Assembly: GCF_028737315.1 (NCBI RefSeq)
Contig: NZ_JAQZAO010000001.1
Span: 310,001 to 374,000 of the forward strand
Direction of reading: 5' to 3'
Length of the DNA: 64,000 bases
Origin: Actinomycetospora lemnae
GTDB lineage: Bacteria > Actinomycetota > Actinomycetes > Mycobacteriales > Pseudonocardiaceae
Of the stretch, positions 18,595-25,960 are shown piece by piece; position 1 is the first letter of the stretch, and the number at the start of each line of letters is the position of its first letter. The notes below the pieces were generated by a model. The model ran no database searches and was not told where the DNA came from. It saw only the letters and a program-made list of their open reading frames with translations. The position numbers and the translations under genes are program-made.

Positions 18595-18622
18595 TGAGGA
18601 GGCCGTCGTGAGGAGGCCGCCG
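18595..18622. repeat. 14-bp tandem duplication at the sigma/methyltransferase junction
   Basis: TGAGGAGGCCGTCG followed by TGAGGAGGCCGCCG, 13 of 14 bases identical. Each copy carries a Shine-Dalgarno-like GAGGAGG; the second serves the methyltransferase GTG start. Consistent with slippage that duplicated a ribosome binding site. Confidence 0.6.
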
Positions 18623-19464
18623 TGACCGAGGTGGCCGCGGGCAACGCGGCCATGCGCGACGCCTGGGACGGCGAGACCGGGGCGTTCTGGGCCGAGCACG
18701 CCGACCGGTTCGACGCCGCCGTCGCCGCGCACCGCCTGCCCTTCCTCGAGGCGGCGGCGGTGCGCAGCGGCGAGTCGGTGCTCGACATCGGCTGTGGCGC
18801 GGGGCAGACGACGCTCGACCTCGCTCCCCGCGCGGCGCCCGCGTCCGTCACGGGCATCGACCTCTCGACACGCCTGCTCGCGATCGCGTCCCGGCGAGCC
18901 TCGGCGGCCGGGCTCACCAACGCGGTGTTCGAGCGCGGCGACGCCCAGGTGCACCCGTTCCCGACCGGCGGCACCGACGTCGTCGTCAGCCGGCACGGCA
19001 CGATGTTCTTCGCCGACAAGCCCGCGGCCTTCGCCAACCTCGCCCGCGCCCTGCGCCCCGGCGGCCGCATGGTCCTGCTGACCTGGCAGGGCGTCCAGTA
19101 CCAGGAGTGGCTCAAGTCCTTCCTGACGATCCTCGCCGCCGGGCGCGACGTCGCGTTCCCGCCGCCGGAGGGGCCGAGCCCGCTCTCGCTCGGCGACCCC
19201 GACGGCGTGCGCGCGCTGCTCGAGGGCGCCGGCCTCGTCGACGTGGAGCTGGAGGGGCACCGGGCGCCGATGACGTTCGGCCGCGACCCCGACGACGCGG
19301 TCGACTACGTCACCGGGCAGCAGGCGGGGCTGCTCGCCGACCTCTCCCCCGCCGCGCGCGAGGACGCCGTCGCGGCCCTGCGCGCCGACCTCGCCGCGCA
19401 CCACGACGAGCTCGGCGTGCGCTACGACTCCGCCACGTGGATCGTGCGGGCCCGCCGGCCCTGA
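18622..19464 (+). CDS. Class I SAM-dependent methyltransferase
   Basis: A 280-residue Rossmann methyltransferase. The SAM-binding motif I is VLDIGCGAGQTT near residues 53-64, with motif II acidic residue in GIDLS near 79-83. It matches UbiE/type 11 methyltransferases; the methyl acceptor is unknown. GTG start with GAGGAGG seven bases upstream, inside a duplicated 14-bp unit. It is the third gene of a MerR-sigma-methyltransferase set and may be a target of that regulation. Confidence 0.85.
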   Translation: MTEVAAGNAAMRDAWDGETGAFWAEHADRFDAAVAAHRLPFLEAAAVRSGESVLDIGCGAGQTTLDLAPRAAPASVTGIDLSTRLLAIASRRASAAGLTNAVFERGDAQVHPFPTGGTDVVVSRHGTMFFADKPAAFANLARALRPGGRMVLLTWQGVQYQEWLKSFLTILAAGRDVAFPPPEGPSPLSLGDPDGVRALLEGAGLVDVELEGHRAPMTFGRDPDDAVDYVTGQQAGLLADLSPAAREDAVAALRADLAAHHDELGVRYDSATWIVRARRP

Positions 19465-19522
19465 TCGGGGCGGACACCCCCGCGGCCGTTGCGCACGAGC
19501 AGGGCCCCGACGACCCGCCGCG

Positions 19523-20245
19523 TCAGCGCACCGTCGTCCCGGTGCGGGCCAGCTTCTGCGACAGCGGCGTGTCCGGGAACGAGCGCAGGGTGCGCTTGAG
19601 CTCGGCGAAGCCGCCCCACTCGGCGAGTGTCTGCACCGCGTCCCACAGCCGCAGGGCGTCGTCACCCTCCGGCGGCGCGTCGATGACGGGACCGAACAGC
19701 GCCGGGCCCGGCTCGTCACCGTCCTGGTCGGGCGGGCTGAACGACAGGATCGGCGTGCCCACCCCGCCGCCGCACCGCTGTGCCGCCTCCTCGGTCTCGG
19801 CGCGCAGGTCGTCGTCACGGGTGGTGTCGTCGGCGGCGTCGGCGAGGTCGGTGGGAAGGCCGACCTGCTCCAGGGCCGGCCGCAGGTCGCGCCGGCGCGC
19901 CATCTCGTGCATGACGGCGTGGAAGTCGTCGCCCTCGGGCGGGTCCTGGTCCCACACCAGCCCGCCGAGCGCGGTGTAGAGGTCACCCACCACCTCCGGC
20001 CCGTGCGCCTCGCGCGCGGCGTGGACCACGCGGAGCATCTCCAGGCCGCGCACGTGGCTGTCGGGGTAGTCGGGCGAGGCCTTCCTGCGCTCCTCGTAGC
20101 TGATCTCCTCGTTGAGGATCGCCAGCGACACCGGGCGCCACGTCACCTCCAGCGGGCGCTGCCGCGCGACCTCCACGACCCACCGCGACGTCACCCAGCA
20201 GAACGGGCAGATCGGGTCGAAGAAGAACTCGAGTCGATCGCTCAT
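19523..20245 (-). CDS. DsbA-fold oxidoreductase of the mycothiol-dependent nitroreductase (Rv2466c) family
   Basis: A 240-residue thioredoxin-fold protein with active site CPFC (Cys13, Cys16). It aligns by eye with Mycobacterium tuberculosis Rv2466c through TSRWVVEVA (19-27) and SLAILNE (40-46); that enzyme uses mycothiol and can reduce nitro compounds. Rv2466c has CPWC where this protein has CPFC. It overlaps the upstream reductase-like gene by an ATGA junction, so they form an operon. A role in thiol redox stress or xenobiotic reduction is inferred. Confidence 0.85.
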   Translation of the reverse strand: MSDRLEFFFDPICPFCWVTSRWVVEVARQRPLEVTWRPVSLAILNEEISYEERRKASPDYPDSHVRGLEMLRVVHAAREAHGPEVVGDLYTALGGLVWDQDPPEGDDFHAVMHEMARRRDLRPALEQVGLPTDLADAADDTTRDDDLRAETEEAAQRCGGGVGTPILSFSPPDQDGDEPGPALFGPVIDAPPEGDDALRLWDAVQTLAEWGGFAELKRTLRSFPDTPLSQKLARTGTTVR

Positions 20246-20856
20246 GGGTGTCGGCTACCCGCGGGTGCGCGCCGCACGCGGTAGCGCAGGTGCGTGACCC
20301 GGCGACCGGGCACGACCAGGTACGGGTCCTCCAGCACGGTCTCCGGGGCGTCCTCGCCGAAGAACCGCTTGCCGCGCCCCAGGACGACGGGCGCCAGGTC
20401 GATCTCCACCTCGTCCACCAGCCCGGCCGCCAGCGCCTGCCCGCCGACGTCGCCCGCGGTCACGGAGACGTCGGCGTCCCCGGCCAGCTCCATCGCCGTG
20501 GCCACCGCGGCCTCGATCCCCTCGGTGACGAAGGTGAAGGGCGCGGTGCCGTAGTGGGGCCAGTCGGTGGGCACGGTGTGGGTGAGGACGACGACGTGCT
20601 CGCCCGCGGGCGGCCGGCCCTCCCAGCCTCCTGTGTGGTCGAAGAGGTGGCGCCCGATCACCCCCGCCCGGATGCGGCCCCACTGCTCGCGCATCCAGTC
20701 CGCGCTCTCCGGCCCCGTGCGGAAGGGACGCTGCTCGTCGCCGGCGTGCACGTCGACCCCGCCGGCCGAGAACCAGTCGAAGATCGGGCCCACCGAGTCG
20801 TCGGGACGGGCGATGAACCCGTCCAGCGACATCGTCGCCACCAGCACCACGGCCAT
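20242..20856 (-). CDS. Dihydrofolate reductase/RibD C-terminal-like protein
   Basis: A 204-residue protein with the RibD_C/DHFR fold: N-terminal VATMSLDGFIARPDD, central GRHLFDHTGGW and C-terminal APVVLGRGKRFF. Members are NADPH-dependent reductases, many uncharacterised; canonical folate reduction should not be assumed. First gene of a two-gene operon with the Rv2466c-like protein. A perfect inverted repeat about 60 bp upstream (20919-20936) may be its operator. Confidence 0.85.
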   Translation of the reverse strand: MAVVLVATMSLDGFIARPDDSVGPIFDWFSAGGVDVHAGDEQRPFRTGPESADWMREQWGRIRAGVIGRHLFDHTGGWEGRPPAGEHVVVLTHTVPTDWPHYGTAPFTFVTEGIEAAVATAMELAGDADVSVTAGDVGGQALAAGLVDEVEIDLAPVVLGRGKRFFGEDAPETVLEDPYLVVPGRRVTHLRYRVRRAPAGSRHP

Positions 20857-20918
20857 GACGGCCTCCCACCTGCGTTGTTCGTGGTCAGGACATCACGGTA
20901 TCGGCGCAGGACCTTTTA

Positions 20919-20936
20919 TTCAACTCAGAAGTTGAA
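20919..20936. promoter_or_regulatory. Inverted repeat upstream of the RibD-like gene
   Basis: TTCAACT-CAGA-AGTTGAA, a perfect 7-4-7 repeat in a locally AT-rich stretch between the RibD-like operon and alaA. Its form suits MarR/HxlR-type redox-responsive regulators; no such gene is adjacent. Confidence 0.45.
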
Positions 20937-21026
20937 CAACCGGGTGCTCGGTCCGCGCGTCCTCGTTTGGTAGACCGTGGGCACGGCCCCCGCGCCGTGC
21001 CCGTCGACGTGCGAGAGGTAGTGCAG

Positions 21027-22238
21027 GTGGAGTTCCGGCAGTCGAACAAGCTCCGCGACGTCTGTTACGAGATCCGCGGCCCGGTGGTCGAGCAGGCGAA
21101 CCTGCTGGAGGAGGCGGGGCACAGCGTCCTGCGGCTCAACACCGGCAACCCCGCGCTCTTCGACTTCGAGGCGCCCGAGGAGATCGTCCAGGACATGATC
21201 CGGATGCTCCCGCAGGCGCACGGCTACACCGACTCGCGCGGCGTGCTGCCGGCCCGGCGGGCGGTGGCGCAGCGCTACCAGGCGCGCGGGCTGGAGGTGG
21301 ACGTCGACGACGTGTTCCTCGGCAACGGCGTCTCCGAGCTCATCTCCATGGCCGTGCAGGCGCTGGTGGAGGACGGCGACGAAGTGCTCGTGCCCGCGCC
21401 CGACTATCCGCTCTGGACGGCCGTGGCGACGCTCGCGGGCGGGCGCGCCGTGCACTACCGGTGCGACGAGCAGGCCGACTGGATGCCCGACCTCGCCGAC
21501 GTCGAGAAGAAGATCAGCGACCGCACCAAGGCGCTGGTCATCATCAACCCGAACAACCCGACCGGCGCGGTGTACTCGAAGGAGGTCCTCGAGGGCCTGC
21601 TCGACCTCGCCCGGCGCCACGGGCTGATGGTGATGGCCGACGAGATCTACGACCAGGTGCTCTACGACGACGCCGTGCACCACGACGTCGCGTCGCTCGC
21701 GCCGGATCTCGTCGTGCTGACGTTCTCGGGGCTGTCGAAGACCCACCGCGTCGCCGGCTTCCGCTCGGGGTGGCTCGTCGTCACCGGCCCGCGCCAGCAC
21801 GCCCGCGACTACCTCGAGGGCCTGGCGATGCTGGCCTCGATGCGCCTGTGCGCGAACACGCCCGCGCAGTACGCGATCCAGGCCGCGCTCGGCGGGCGCC
21901 AGAGCATCAGCGAGCTCACGGCGCCGGGCGGCCGGCTGCGCGAGCAGCGCGACCGGGCGTACGAGAAGCTCAACGCGATCCCGGGCGTGAGCTGCGTGAA
22001 GCCGCGCGGGGCGCTCTACGCCTTCCCGCGTCTCGACCCGGACGTCTACCCGATCAAGGACGACGAGCAGTTCGTGCTCGACCTCCTGCGCGAGGAGAAG
22101 ATCCAGGTCGTGCAGGGCACGGGCTTCAACTGGCCCACGCCCGACCACTTCCGGATCCTGACGCTCCCCCACGCCGCGACCCTCGACGACGCGATCACGC
22201 GCATCGGCGGGTTCCTGGAGACCTACCGGCAGGACTGA
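21027..22238 (+). CDS. alaA: Alanine aminotransferase (class I/II PLP enzyme)
   Basis: Transfers the amino group between glutamate/2-oxoglutarate and pyruvate/alanine. The 403-residue chain closely resembles M. tuberculosis Rv0337c throughout, for example FRQSNKLRDVCYEIRGPV (3-20) and NPNNPTGAVY (174-183). The PLP lysine is Lys238 in SGLSK. The GTG start is chosen because AGAGG lies eight bases upstream. Expected housekeeping role in alanine supply. The decayed epimerase gene follows 8 bp downstream. Confidence 0.9.
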   Translation: MEFRQSNKLRDVCYEIRGPVVEQANLLEEAGHSVLRLNTGNPALFDFEAPEEIVQDMIRMLPQAHGYTDSRGVLPARRAVAQRYQARGLEVDVDDVFLGNGVSELISMAVQALVEDGDEVLVPAPDYPLWTAVATLAGGRAVHYRCDEQADWMPDLADVEKKISDRTKALVIINPNNPTGAVYSKEVLEGLLDLARRHGLMVMADEIYDQVLYDDAVHHDVASLAPDLVVLTFSGLSKTHRVAGFRSGWLVVTGPRQHARDYLEGLAMLASMRLCANTPAQYAIQAALGGRQSISELTAPGGRLREQRDRAYEKLNAIPGVSCVKPRGALYAFPRLDPDVYPIKDDEQFVLDLLREEKIQVVQGTGFNWPTPDHFRILTLPHAATLDDAITRIGGFLETYRQD

Positions 22239-22245
22239 GCGACAC

Positions 22246-22623
22246 GTGCACGAGCGGTTCCTCGTCACCGGCTCGAGCGGGCACCTCGGGGAGGCGCTCG
22301 TGCGCACCCTGCGCGACCAGGGGACCGCGGTGACCGGCCTCGACGTCCTGCCCTCGCCGTGGACCGACGTCGTCGGCTCGGTCGCGGACCCCGACGTCGT
22401 CGCCCGGCCCGTGCGGGACGTCACGCACGTCCTGCACACCGCCACGCTGCACAAGCCGCACGTCGGCACGCACAGCCGGCGCGCGTTCGTCGAGGGCAAC
22501 GTCACCGGCACCCAGGCGGTGCTCGACGTCGCGGCGACGGTCGGGGCGCCGGTGGTCGTGACAACGCCCGCCGAGCCGAGCGGGGTGTACACCTCACCAA
22601 CGTCCGGTACCGTCAGTACCTAG
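22246..22623 (+). pseudogene. Truncated NAD-dependent epimerase/dehydratase (N-terminal fragment)
   Basis: The first 105 or so codons read as the Rossmann start of an NAD(P)-dependent sugar epimerase/dehydratase: VTGSSGHLGEALVRTL (TGxxGxxG motif) and LHTATLHKPHVGTHS. Full members are over 300 residues; this one stops after 125 codons, and resemblance ends near position 22560. No remainder (YxxxK motif, sugar-binding domain) follows in any frame before the next gene. GTG start 8 bp after alaA. A deletion probably joined it to the promoter region of the small gene downstream. Confidence 0.7.
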
Positions 22624-22636
22624 TACTTTCGGTACC
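22606..22636. promoter_or_regulatory. Paired GGTAC-type operators before the 58-residue gene
   Basis: GGTACCGTCAGTACC (22606-22620, perfect 5-5-5 repeat) and AGTACTTTCGGTACC (22622-22636, one arm mismatch) stand side by side, ending just before the GAGGAGG ribosome binding site. The first has the same arms as the site before the desaturase operon. Position suggests repression by blocking the promoter. Confidence 0.55.
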
Positions 22637-22655
22637 GCAACGAGGAGGACACCCC

Positions 22656-22832
22656 ATGCTGGGCGACATCGCCGGGACCGCGCCGCTGCGCGAGGCCCTC
22701 GAGACCACGAACACGCTGCTCACGCAGGTGCTGGAGGAGCTCCGGCGCGTCAACGCCGACGGCCTCGTCACCGTGGCGCAGGAGCTGCGCGCGATCCAGG
22801 ACGCGCTGCCGAGCACCGAGAACGCCGCCTGA
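22656..22832 (+). CDS. Small conserved-looking protein of unknown function (58 aa)
   Basis: [20 protein letters not shown] begins a 58-residue acidic protein that is probably one long amphipathic helix: leucines recur with heptad-like spacing from residue 11 to 50, suggesting a coiled coil. No Cys, no transmembrane segment. The GAGGAGG eight bases before the ATG and a double operator directly upstream argue that this is a real, regulated gene. No family recognised. It could be a helper of lipid desaturation, since the operator motif is shared with that operon. Confidence 0.6.
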   Translation: MLGDIAGTAPLREALETTNTLLTQVLEELRRVNADGLVTVAQELRAIQDALPSTENAA

Positions 22833-22948
22833 CCCGCCTGACCCGCGTGCTCCGCGATCAGTGCGGACGGCGTGGCGCGCGACGGTTCACCCGCTGCCGG
22901 GGCGGGCACCACGGACCCACCGGCCGCGACGTCGACACCCCGGCGTCG

Positions 22949-22990
22949 CACGGCGCATCACACGGCGCATCACACGGCGCATCCCACGGC
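22949..22990 (+). repeat. 12-bp tandem repeat upstream of sodA
   Basis: Three copies of CACGGCGCATCA (the third ends in CC) plus a half copy. Non-coding; no interspaced unique sequence, so not CRISPR. Probable slippage repeat in the 253-bp gap before sodA. Confidence 0.8.
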
Positions 22991-23015
22991 CCGTTCCACG
23001 GCCAGGACCTCGCGG

Positions 23016-23032
23016 TTGCGAATCATCTGCAA
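23016..23032. promoter_or_regulatory. Candidate Nur (nickel-responsive) box upstream of sodA
   Basis: TTGCGA-ATCAT-CTGCAA fits the Streptomyces Nur box tTGCaa-N5-ttGCAA, with all four core TGC/GCA positions kept, 53 bp before the sodA ATG. In Streptomyces coelicolor Nur represses sodF in the presence of nickel. Inference from a single site. Confidence 0.4.
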
Positions 23033-23085
23033 CAGCAGCAGGCTGGCCCCTCAGGCCCGCAGCAGCCCACCGACAGGAGATCCCG

Positions 23086-23700
23086 ATGGCGGAGTACACG
23101 CTCCCCGACCTGCCCTACGACTACGGCGCCCTCGAGCCCCACATCTCGGGCAGGATCATGGAGCTCCACCACGACAAGCACCACAACACCTACGTGACCG
23201 GGCTGAACGCCGCGATCGACGCGCTCGCCGAGGCCCGGGAGCAGGACACGATCGGCACGACGGCCCTGCTGTGGGAGAAGAACCTCGCCTTCAACTACGG
23301 CGGGCACATCAACCACTCGATCTTCTGGAAGAACCTCAGCCCGGACGGCGGCGACAAGCCCACCGGTGAGCTGGCCTCGGCGATCGACCGCGACTTCGGG
23401 TCGTTCGACCTGTTCCAGAAGCACTTCACCGCGGTCGCCACGTCCATCCAGGGCTCCGGGTGGGCGATCCTCGGCGTCGACTCCCTCACCGGGAAGCTGC
23501 GCATCTTCCAGCTCTACGACCAGCAGGCGAACGTGCCGCTGGGCATCGTGCCGGTGGTCATGCTCGACATGTGGGAGCACGCCTTCTACCTCGACTACCA
23601 GAACGTCAAGCCGGACTACGTGAAGGCCTGGTGGAACGTCGTCAACTGGACCGACGCCGCCGAGCGCTTCGACCACGCGAACGGCCTCACCCTGGCCTGA
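23086..23700 (+). CDS. sodA: Superoxide dismutase, Fe/Mn family (Mn-type signature)
   Basis: Converts superoxide to oxygen and peroxide in the cytoplasm. The 204 residues carry the four metal ligands His28, His77, Asp161 and His165. The position equal to His145 of the M. tuberculosis iron enzyme is Gln146 (YDQQAN), the residue found in manganese enzymes, so Mn is the likelier cofactor. ATG start with AGGAGA upstream. It stands alone, with a Nur-like box and a 12-bp tandem repeat upstream. A Mn-type repressor gene lies 1.2 kb downstream. Confidence 0.92.
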   Translation: MAEYTLPDLPYDYGALEPHISGRIMELHHDKHHNTYVTGLNAAIDALAEAREQDTIGTTALLWEKNLAFNYGGHINHSIFWKNLSPDGGDKPTGELASAIDRDFGSFDLFQKHFTAVATSIQGSGWAILGVDSLTGKLRIFQLYDQQANVPLGIVPVVMLDMWEHAFYLDYQNVKPDYVKAWWNVVNWTDAAERFDHANGLTLA

Positions 23701-23756
23701 GCCCCCGGAACTCGCGCGGTGATCGTTCCGACAAGCGTCCACTGCGCGGTGCGCGG

Positions 23757-23787
23757 CGACCCCTCGACCTCCTCGGCCGGGGGGTCG
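23757..23787. terminator. Weak stem-loop between sodA and acyl-CoA dehydrogenase genes
   Basis: CGACCCC and GGGGTCG arms (7 bp) separated by 17 bases that can pair partly, between convergent genes. Plausible terminator, low certainty. Confidence 0.35.
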
Positions 23788-23794
23788 TCGTGCG

Positions 23795-24844
23795 TCAGGA
23801 GCCGGGCAGGACGTCCAGCAGCGCGCTGCGGATCTCCGGCCGGCCGGCGGCGACGAGCGTGAACGCCGCCTCGCGGGCGAGCCGGCGGGCCGGGTGCCGG
23901 CCGATGATCGCGCGGCTGCCGACGGCGACGGTCAGCGTCGCGGCCGACCGGACGGCGAGGGCCGAGGCCGCGGCGCGGGCCGCGGGCATCGCATCCGGGT
24001 CCGCGAGGGCGGCGTCGAGGTCGTCGCGGGCGGCGTCGAGGGCCTTCCGCAGCGTCGCCGCGACCCCGGCCTCGCCCGCCTCCTCGACGAGCGCGGCGCA
24101 GCGTCCCGTGACCCCGAGGGCGAGGCAGCCGTTGATCCGCGCGCTCGCGTGCTGGCCCGCGAGGAACTGCGCGCGCGAGGGCGTCGCGACCACGGCGTCG
24201 TCGCCGACGACCCAGCCGTCGACCTCCAGGCGCACGGTCCGGCTGGCGTCGGCCGCCGCGAGGTCGAGCGGGTGCACGGTCACCGCGGACGGGTCGGCGG
24301 GCACGGCGGCGGGCACGAGCACCGTGACGATGCGGGCGTCCGCGTCGTCGGCGTCCGCCGTCGCCGCGTCGCGCGCCGAGATCTGCAGCAGGTCGACCAG
24401 GCCCCACCCCGTGACGAGCGGCGCCGTGCCGTCGAGGCGCCAGCCGCCGTCGACCCGGGTCGCCCACAGCAGCGGCGGCTGCGGGATGGCGCCGGCGTAG
24501 GCGACGCCGCAGCGGGTGGTGCCCCGGACGGCGGCGGCGAGGTGACGCTCGCGCAGCGCGTCGTTCCCGGTCGCGACGAGGGCCCGCACCGAGCCGTGGT
24601 GCTGCATCCACGTGAAGGTGGTGGCGAGGCACGCGCCGGCGAGGGTCTCGACGACGCCGAGGAAGTCGTCGAACGACACGTCGGGGCCGCCGTGCTCCGG
24701 TGGCGCGGCGAGGCCGTGGAGCCCGGCGTCGGCGAGCGCACGGAAGTGCTCCTCGGGGATGGTCGCGGTCGCGTCGACCTCGTCCGCGGCGGGCAGCAGC
24801 ACGCGGGCGGCGACCTCCCGCGCCCGGTCCAGCACGTCGCCCAT
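23795..24844 (-). CDS. Acyl-CoA dehydrogenase-like flavoprotein
   Basis: A 349-residue protein with acyl-CoA dehydrogenase layout: N-terminal helical domain (about 1-110), middle beta domain with the flavin segment LVTGWGLVDLLQISARD (142-158) and a C-terminal helical bundle from about 215. It is shorter than the typical 380 residues and I cannot place a clear catalytic glutamate, so it may be a DszC/HpaB-like or noncanonical oxidoreductase. ATG start; it ends against the sodA terminator. Divergent from the DtxR-family gene 80 bp away. Confidence 0.75.
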   Translation of the reverse strand: MGDVLDRAREVAARVLLPAADEVDATATIPEEHFRALADAGLHGLAAPPEHGGPDVSFDDFLGVVETLAGACLATTFTWMQHHGSVRALVATGNDALRERHLAAAVRGTTRCGVAYAGAIPQPPLLWATRVDGGWRLDGTAPLVTGWGLVDLLQISARDAATADADDADARIVTVLVPAAVPADPSAVTVHPLDLAAADASRTVRLEVDGWVVGDDAVVATPSRAQFLAGQHASARINGCLALGVTGRCAALVEEAGEAGVAATLRKALDAARDDLDAALADPDAMPAARAAASALAVRSAATLTVAVGSRAIIGRHPARRLAREAAFTLVAAGRPEIRSALLDVLPGS

Positions 24845-24924
24845 GCCAGGGACGGTAGCCCCGCAGGCCGGGCCGTCCTGCGCACCCGGTCCCGGGACCG
24901 GACCCCGGCGCTACCCTGACGGGC

Positions 24925-25644
24925 ATGTCCGGGACCGCCGCGCCGCGCACCGCGGCGGTCGACGACTACATCAAGGCCATCTACGCCGTCTACGAGCGCG
25001 GTGAGGGCCCGGCGTCGACGACCGCGCTGGCCAAGCGCCTGGGCGTCGGCGCGTCGTCGGTGTCGGGGATGCTGCGCAAGCTCACCGACCAGGGCCTCGT
25101 CGAGCACCGCCCCTACGGCGGCGTGCGGCTCACCGATGCCGGCACCCGCGCCGCGCTCGACGTGCTGCGCCGCCACCGGCTGCTCGAGACCTACCTCGTG
25201 CGCGAGCTCGGCTACGGCTGGGACGAGGTGCACGACGAGGCCGAGGTGCTCGAGCACCACGTCTCGCCGACCCTGCTCGACCGCATGGACGAGCGCCTCG
25301 GCCACCCGCGCTACGACCCGCACGGCGACCCGATCCCCGCCGCCGACGGCACGGTGGCGGAGTTCACCGCCCGCCGCTTCGCGACCCTCGAGCCCGGCGA
25401 CCGCGGCCGCCTCGTGCGTGTCGACGACACCGAGCCGGCGATGCTGACCTGGCTGCGCGACCAGGCCATCGAGCTGGGCGTGGGTCTCGAGCTCGTCGCG
25501 CGCCGCCCCTTCGGCGGGCCGTTCCAGGTGCGGGTGGGCGCGGCCGACGGGGACCGCGACCTCGACCTCGGTCCGGAGCTGGCGGACGCGCTGTGGGTCG
25601 ACGATGTGGTCGAAGGGGTGTTCCACCGGGGCTCGGCGTCGTAG
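24925..25644 (+). CDS. DtxR-family metal-dependent repressor with MntR-like ligand set
   Basis: A 239-residue regulator: winged HTH (about 10-75), dimerisation and metal domain (80-150) and a C-terminal SH3/FeoA-like domain (165-235). Ligand positions by alignment: Asp14 where DtxR has Met10 and MntR has Asp8; His84, Glu88, His103; Glu107 where DtxR has Cys102 and MntR has Glu99; Glu110 and His111. The Asp/Glu pair is the manganese-type combination, although MntR Glu11 is Lys17 here. It precedes feoA by 73 bp, with an 18-bp palindrome between them. Confidence 0.85.
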   Translation: MSGTAAPRTAAVDDYIKAIYAVYERGEGPASTTALAKRLGVGASSVSGMLRKLTDQGLVEHRPYGGVRLTDAGTRAALDVLRRHRLLETYLVRELGYGWDEVHDEAEVLEHHVSPTLLDRMDERLGHPRYDPHGDPIPAADGTVAEFTARRFATLEPGDRGRLVRVDDTEPAMLTWLRDQAIELGVGLELVARRPFGGPFQVRVGAADGDRDLDLGPELADALWVDDVVEGVFHRGSAS

Positions 25645-25662
25645 AGTTCGGCCAGCCGAACT
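25645..25662. promoter_or_regulatory. Palindromic operator between the DtxR-family gene and feoA
   Basis: AGTTCGGC-CA-GCCGAACT, 8-bp perfect arms with a 2-bp centre, starting right after the regulator stop codon and 56 bp before feoA. It does not match the IdeR box TTAGGTTAGGCTAACCTAA but has the size and symmetry of a DtxR/MntR-family site. Confidence 0.6.
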
Positions 25663-25717
25663 TTCCGTGACGGGCCGGACGAAACCAGGTCCCCGAGCAG
25701 GACGGGGGTGGTCAGTG

Positions 25718-25957
25718 ATGACCCTCGACGAACTGCCCCGTGGCCAGCGGGCCGTCGTCACCGCGCTCGACCTCCGTGGCGGCGAGCGCCGTCGCCTCAT
25801 GGACCTGGGCCTGCTGCCCGGCGCGGCGATCCGCGCCGACATGACCAGCCCGCTGGGCGACCCGACCGCGTACGAGGTGCGCGGCGCGCTGGTCGTGCTG
25901 CGGCGCGGGCAGGCGCGCACGGTCCACGTCGAGCAGGCCGGCACCGGGGAGGGCTGA
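25718..25957 (+). CDS. feoA: FeoA, ferrous transport accessory SH3-like protein
   Basis: A 79-residue cytosolic protein of the FeoA fold, required for FeoB-mediated Fe(II) uptake in enteric bacteria. Typical features are LDELPRGQRAVV at the start, the RRRLMDLGLLPGAAI segment (26-40) and the final beta hairpin (YEVRGALVVLRRGQARTV). An ATG at 25718 or the GTG one codon earlier can serve as start. It is 3 bp from the feoB GTPase gene, so the three genes form one operon under the upstream palindrome. Confidence 0.85.
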   Translation: MTLDELPRGQRAVVTALDLRGGERRRLMDLGLLPGAAIRADMTSPLGDPTAYEVRGALVVLRRGQARTVHVEQAGTGEG

Positions 25958-25960
25958 CCC

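Noticed and set aside
22949-22990. Tandem repeat as a CRISPR array
   Set aside because: Units are 12 bp and directly adjacent, with no spacers and no cas genes nearby.
25645-25662. IdeR iron box
   Set aside because: The palindrome is GC-rich and does not fit TTAGGTTAGGCTAACCTAA; kept only as a DtxR/MntR-family candidate.
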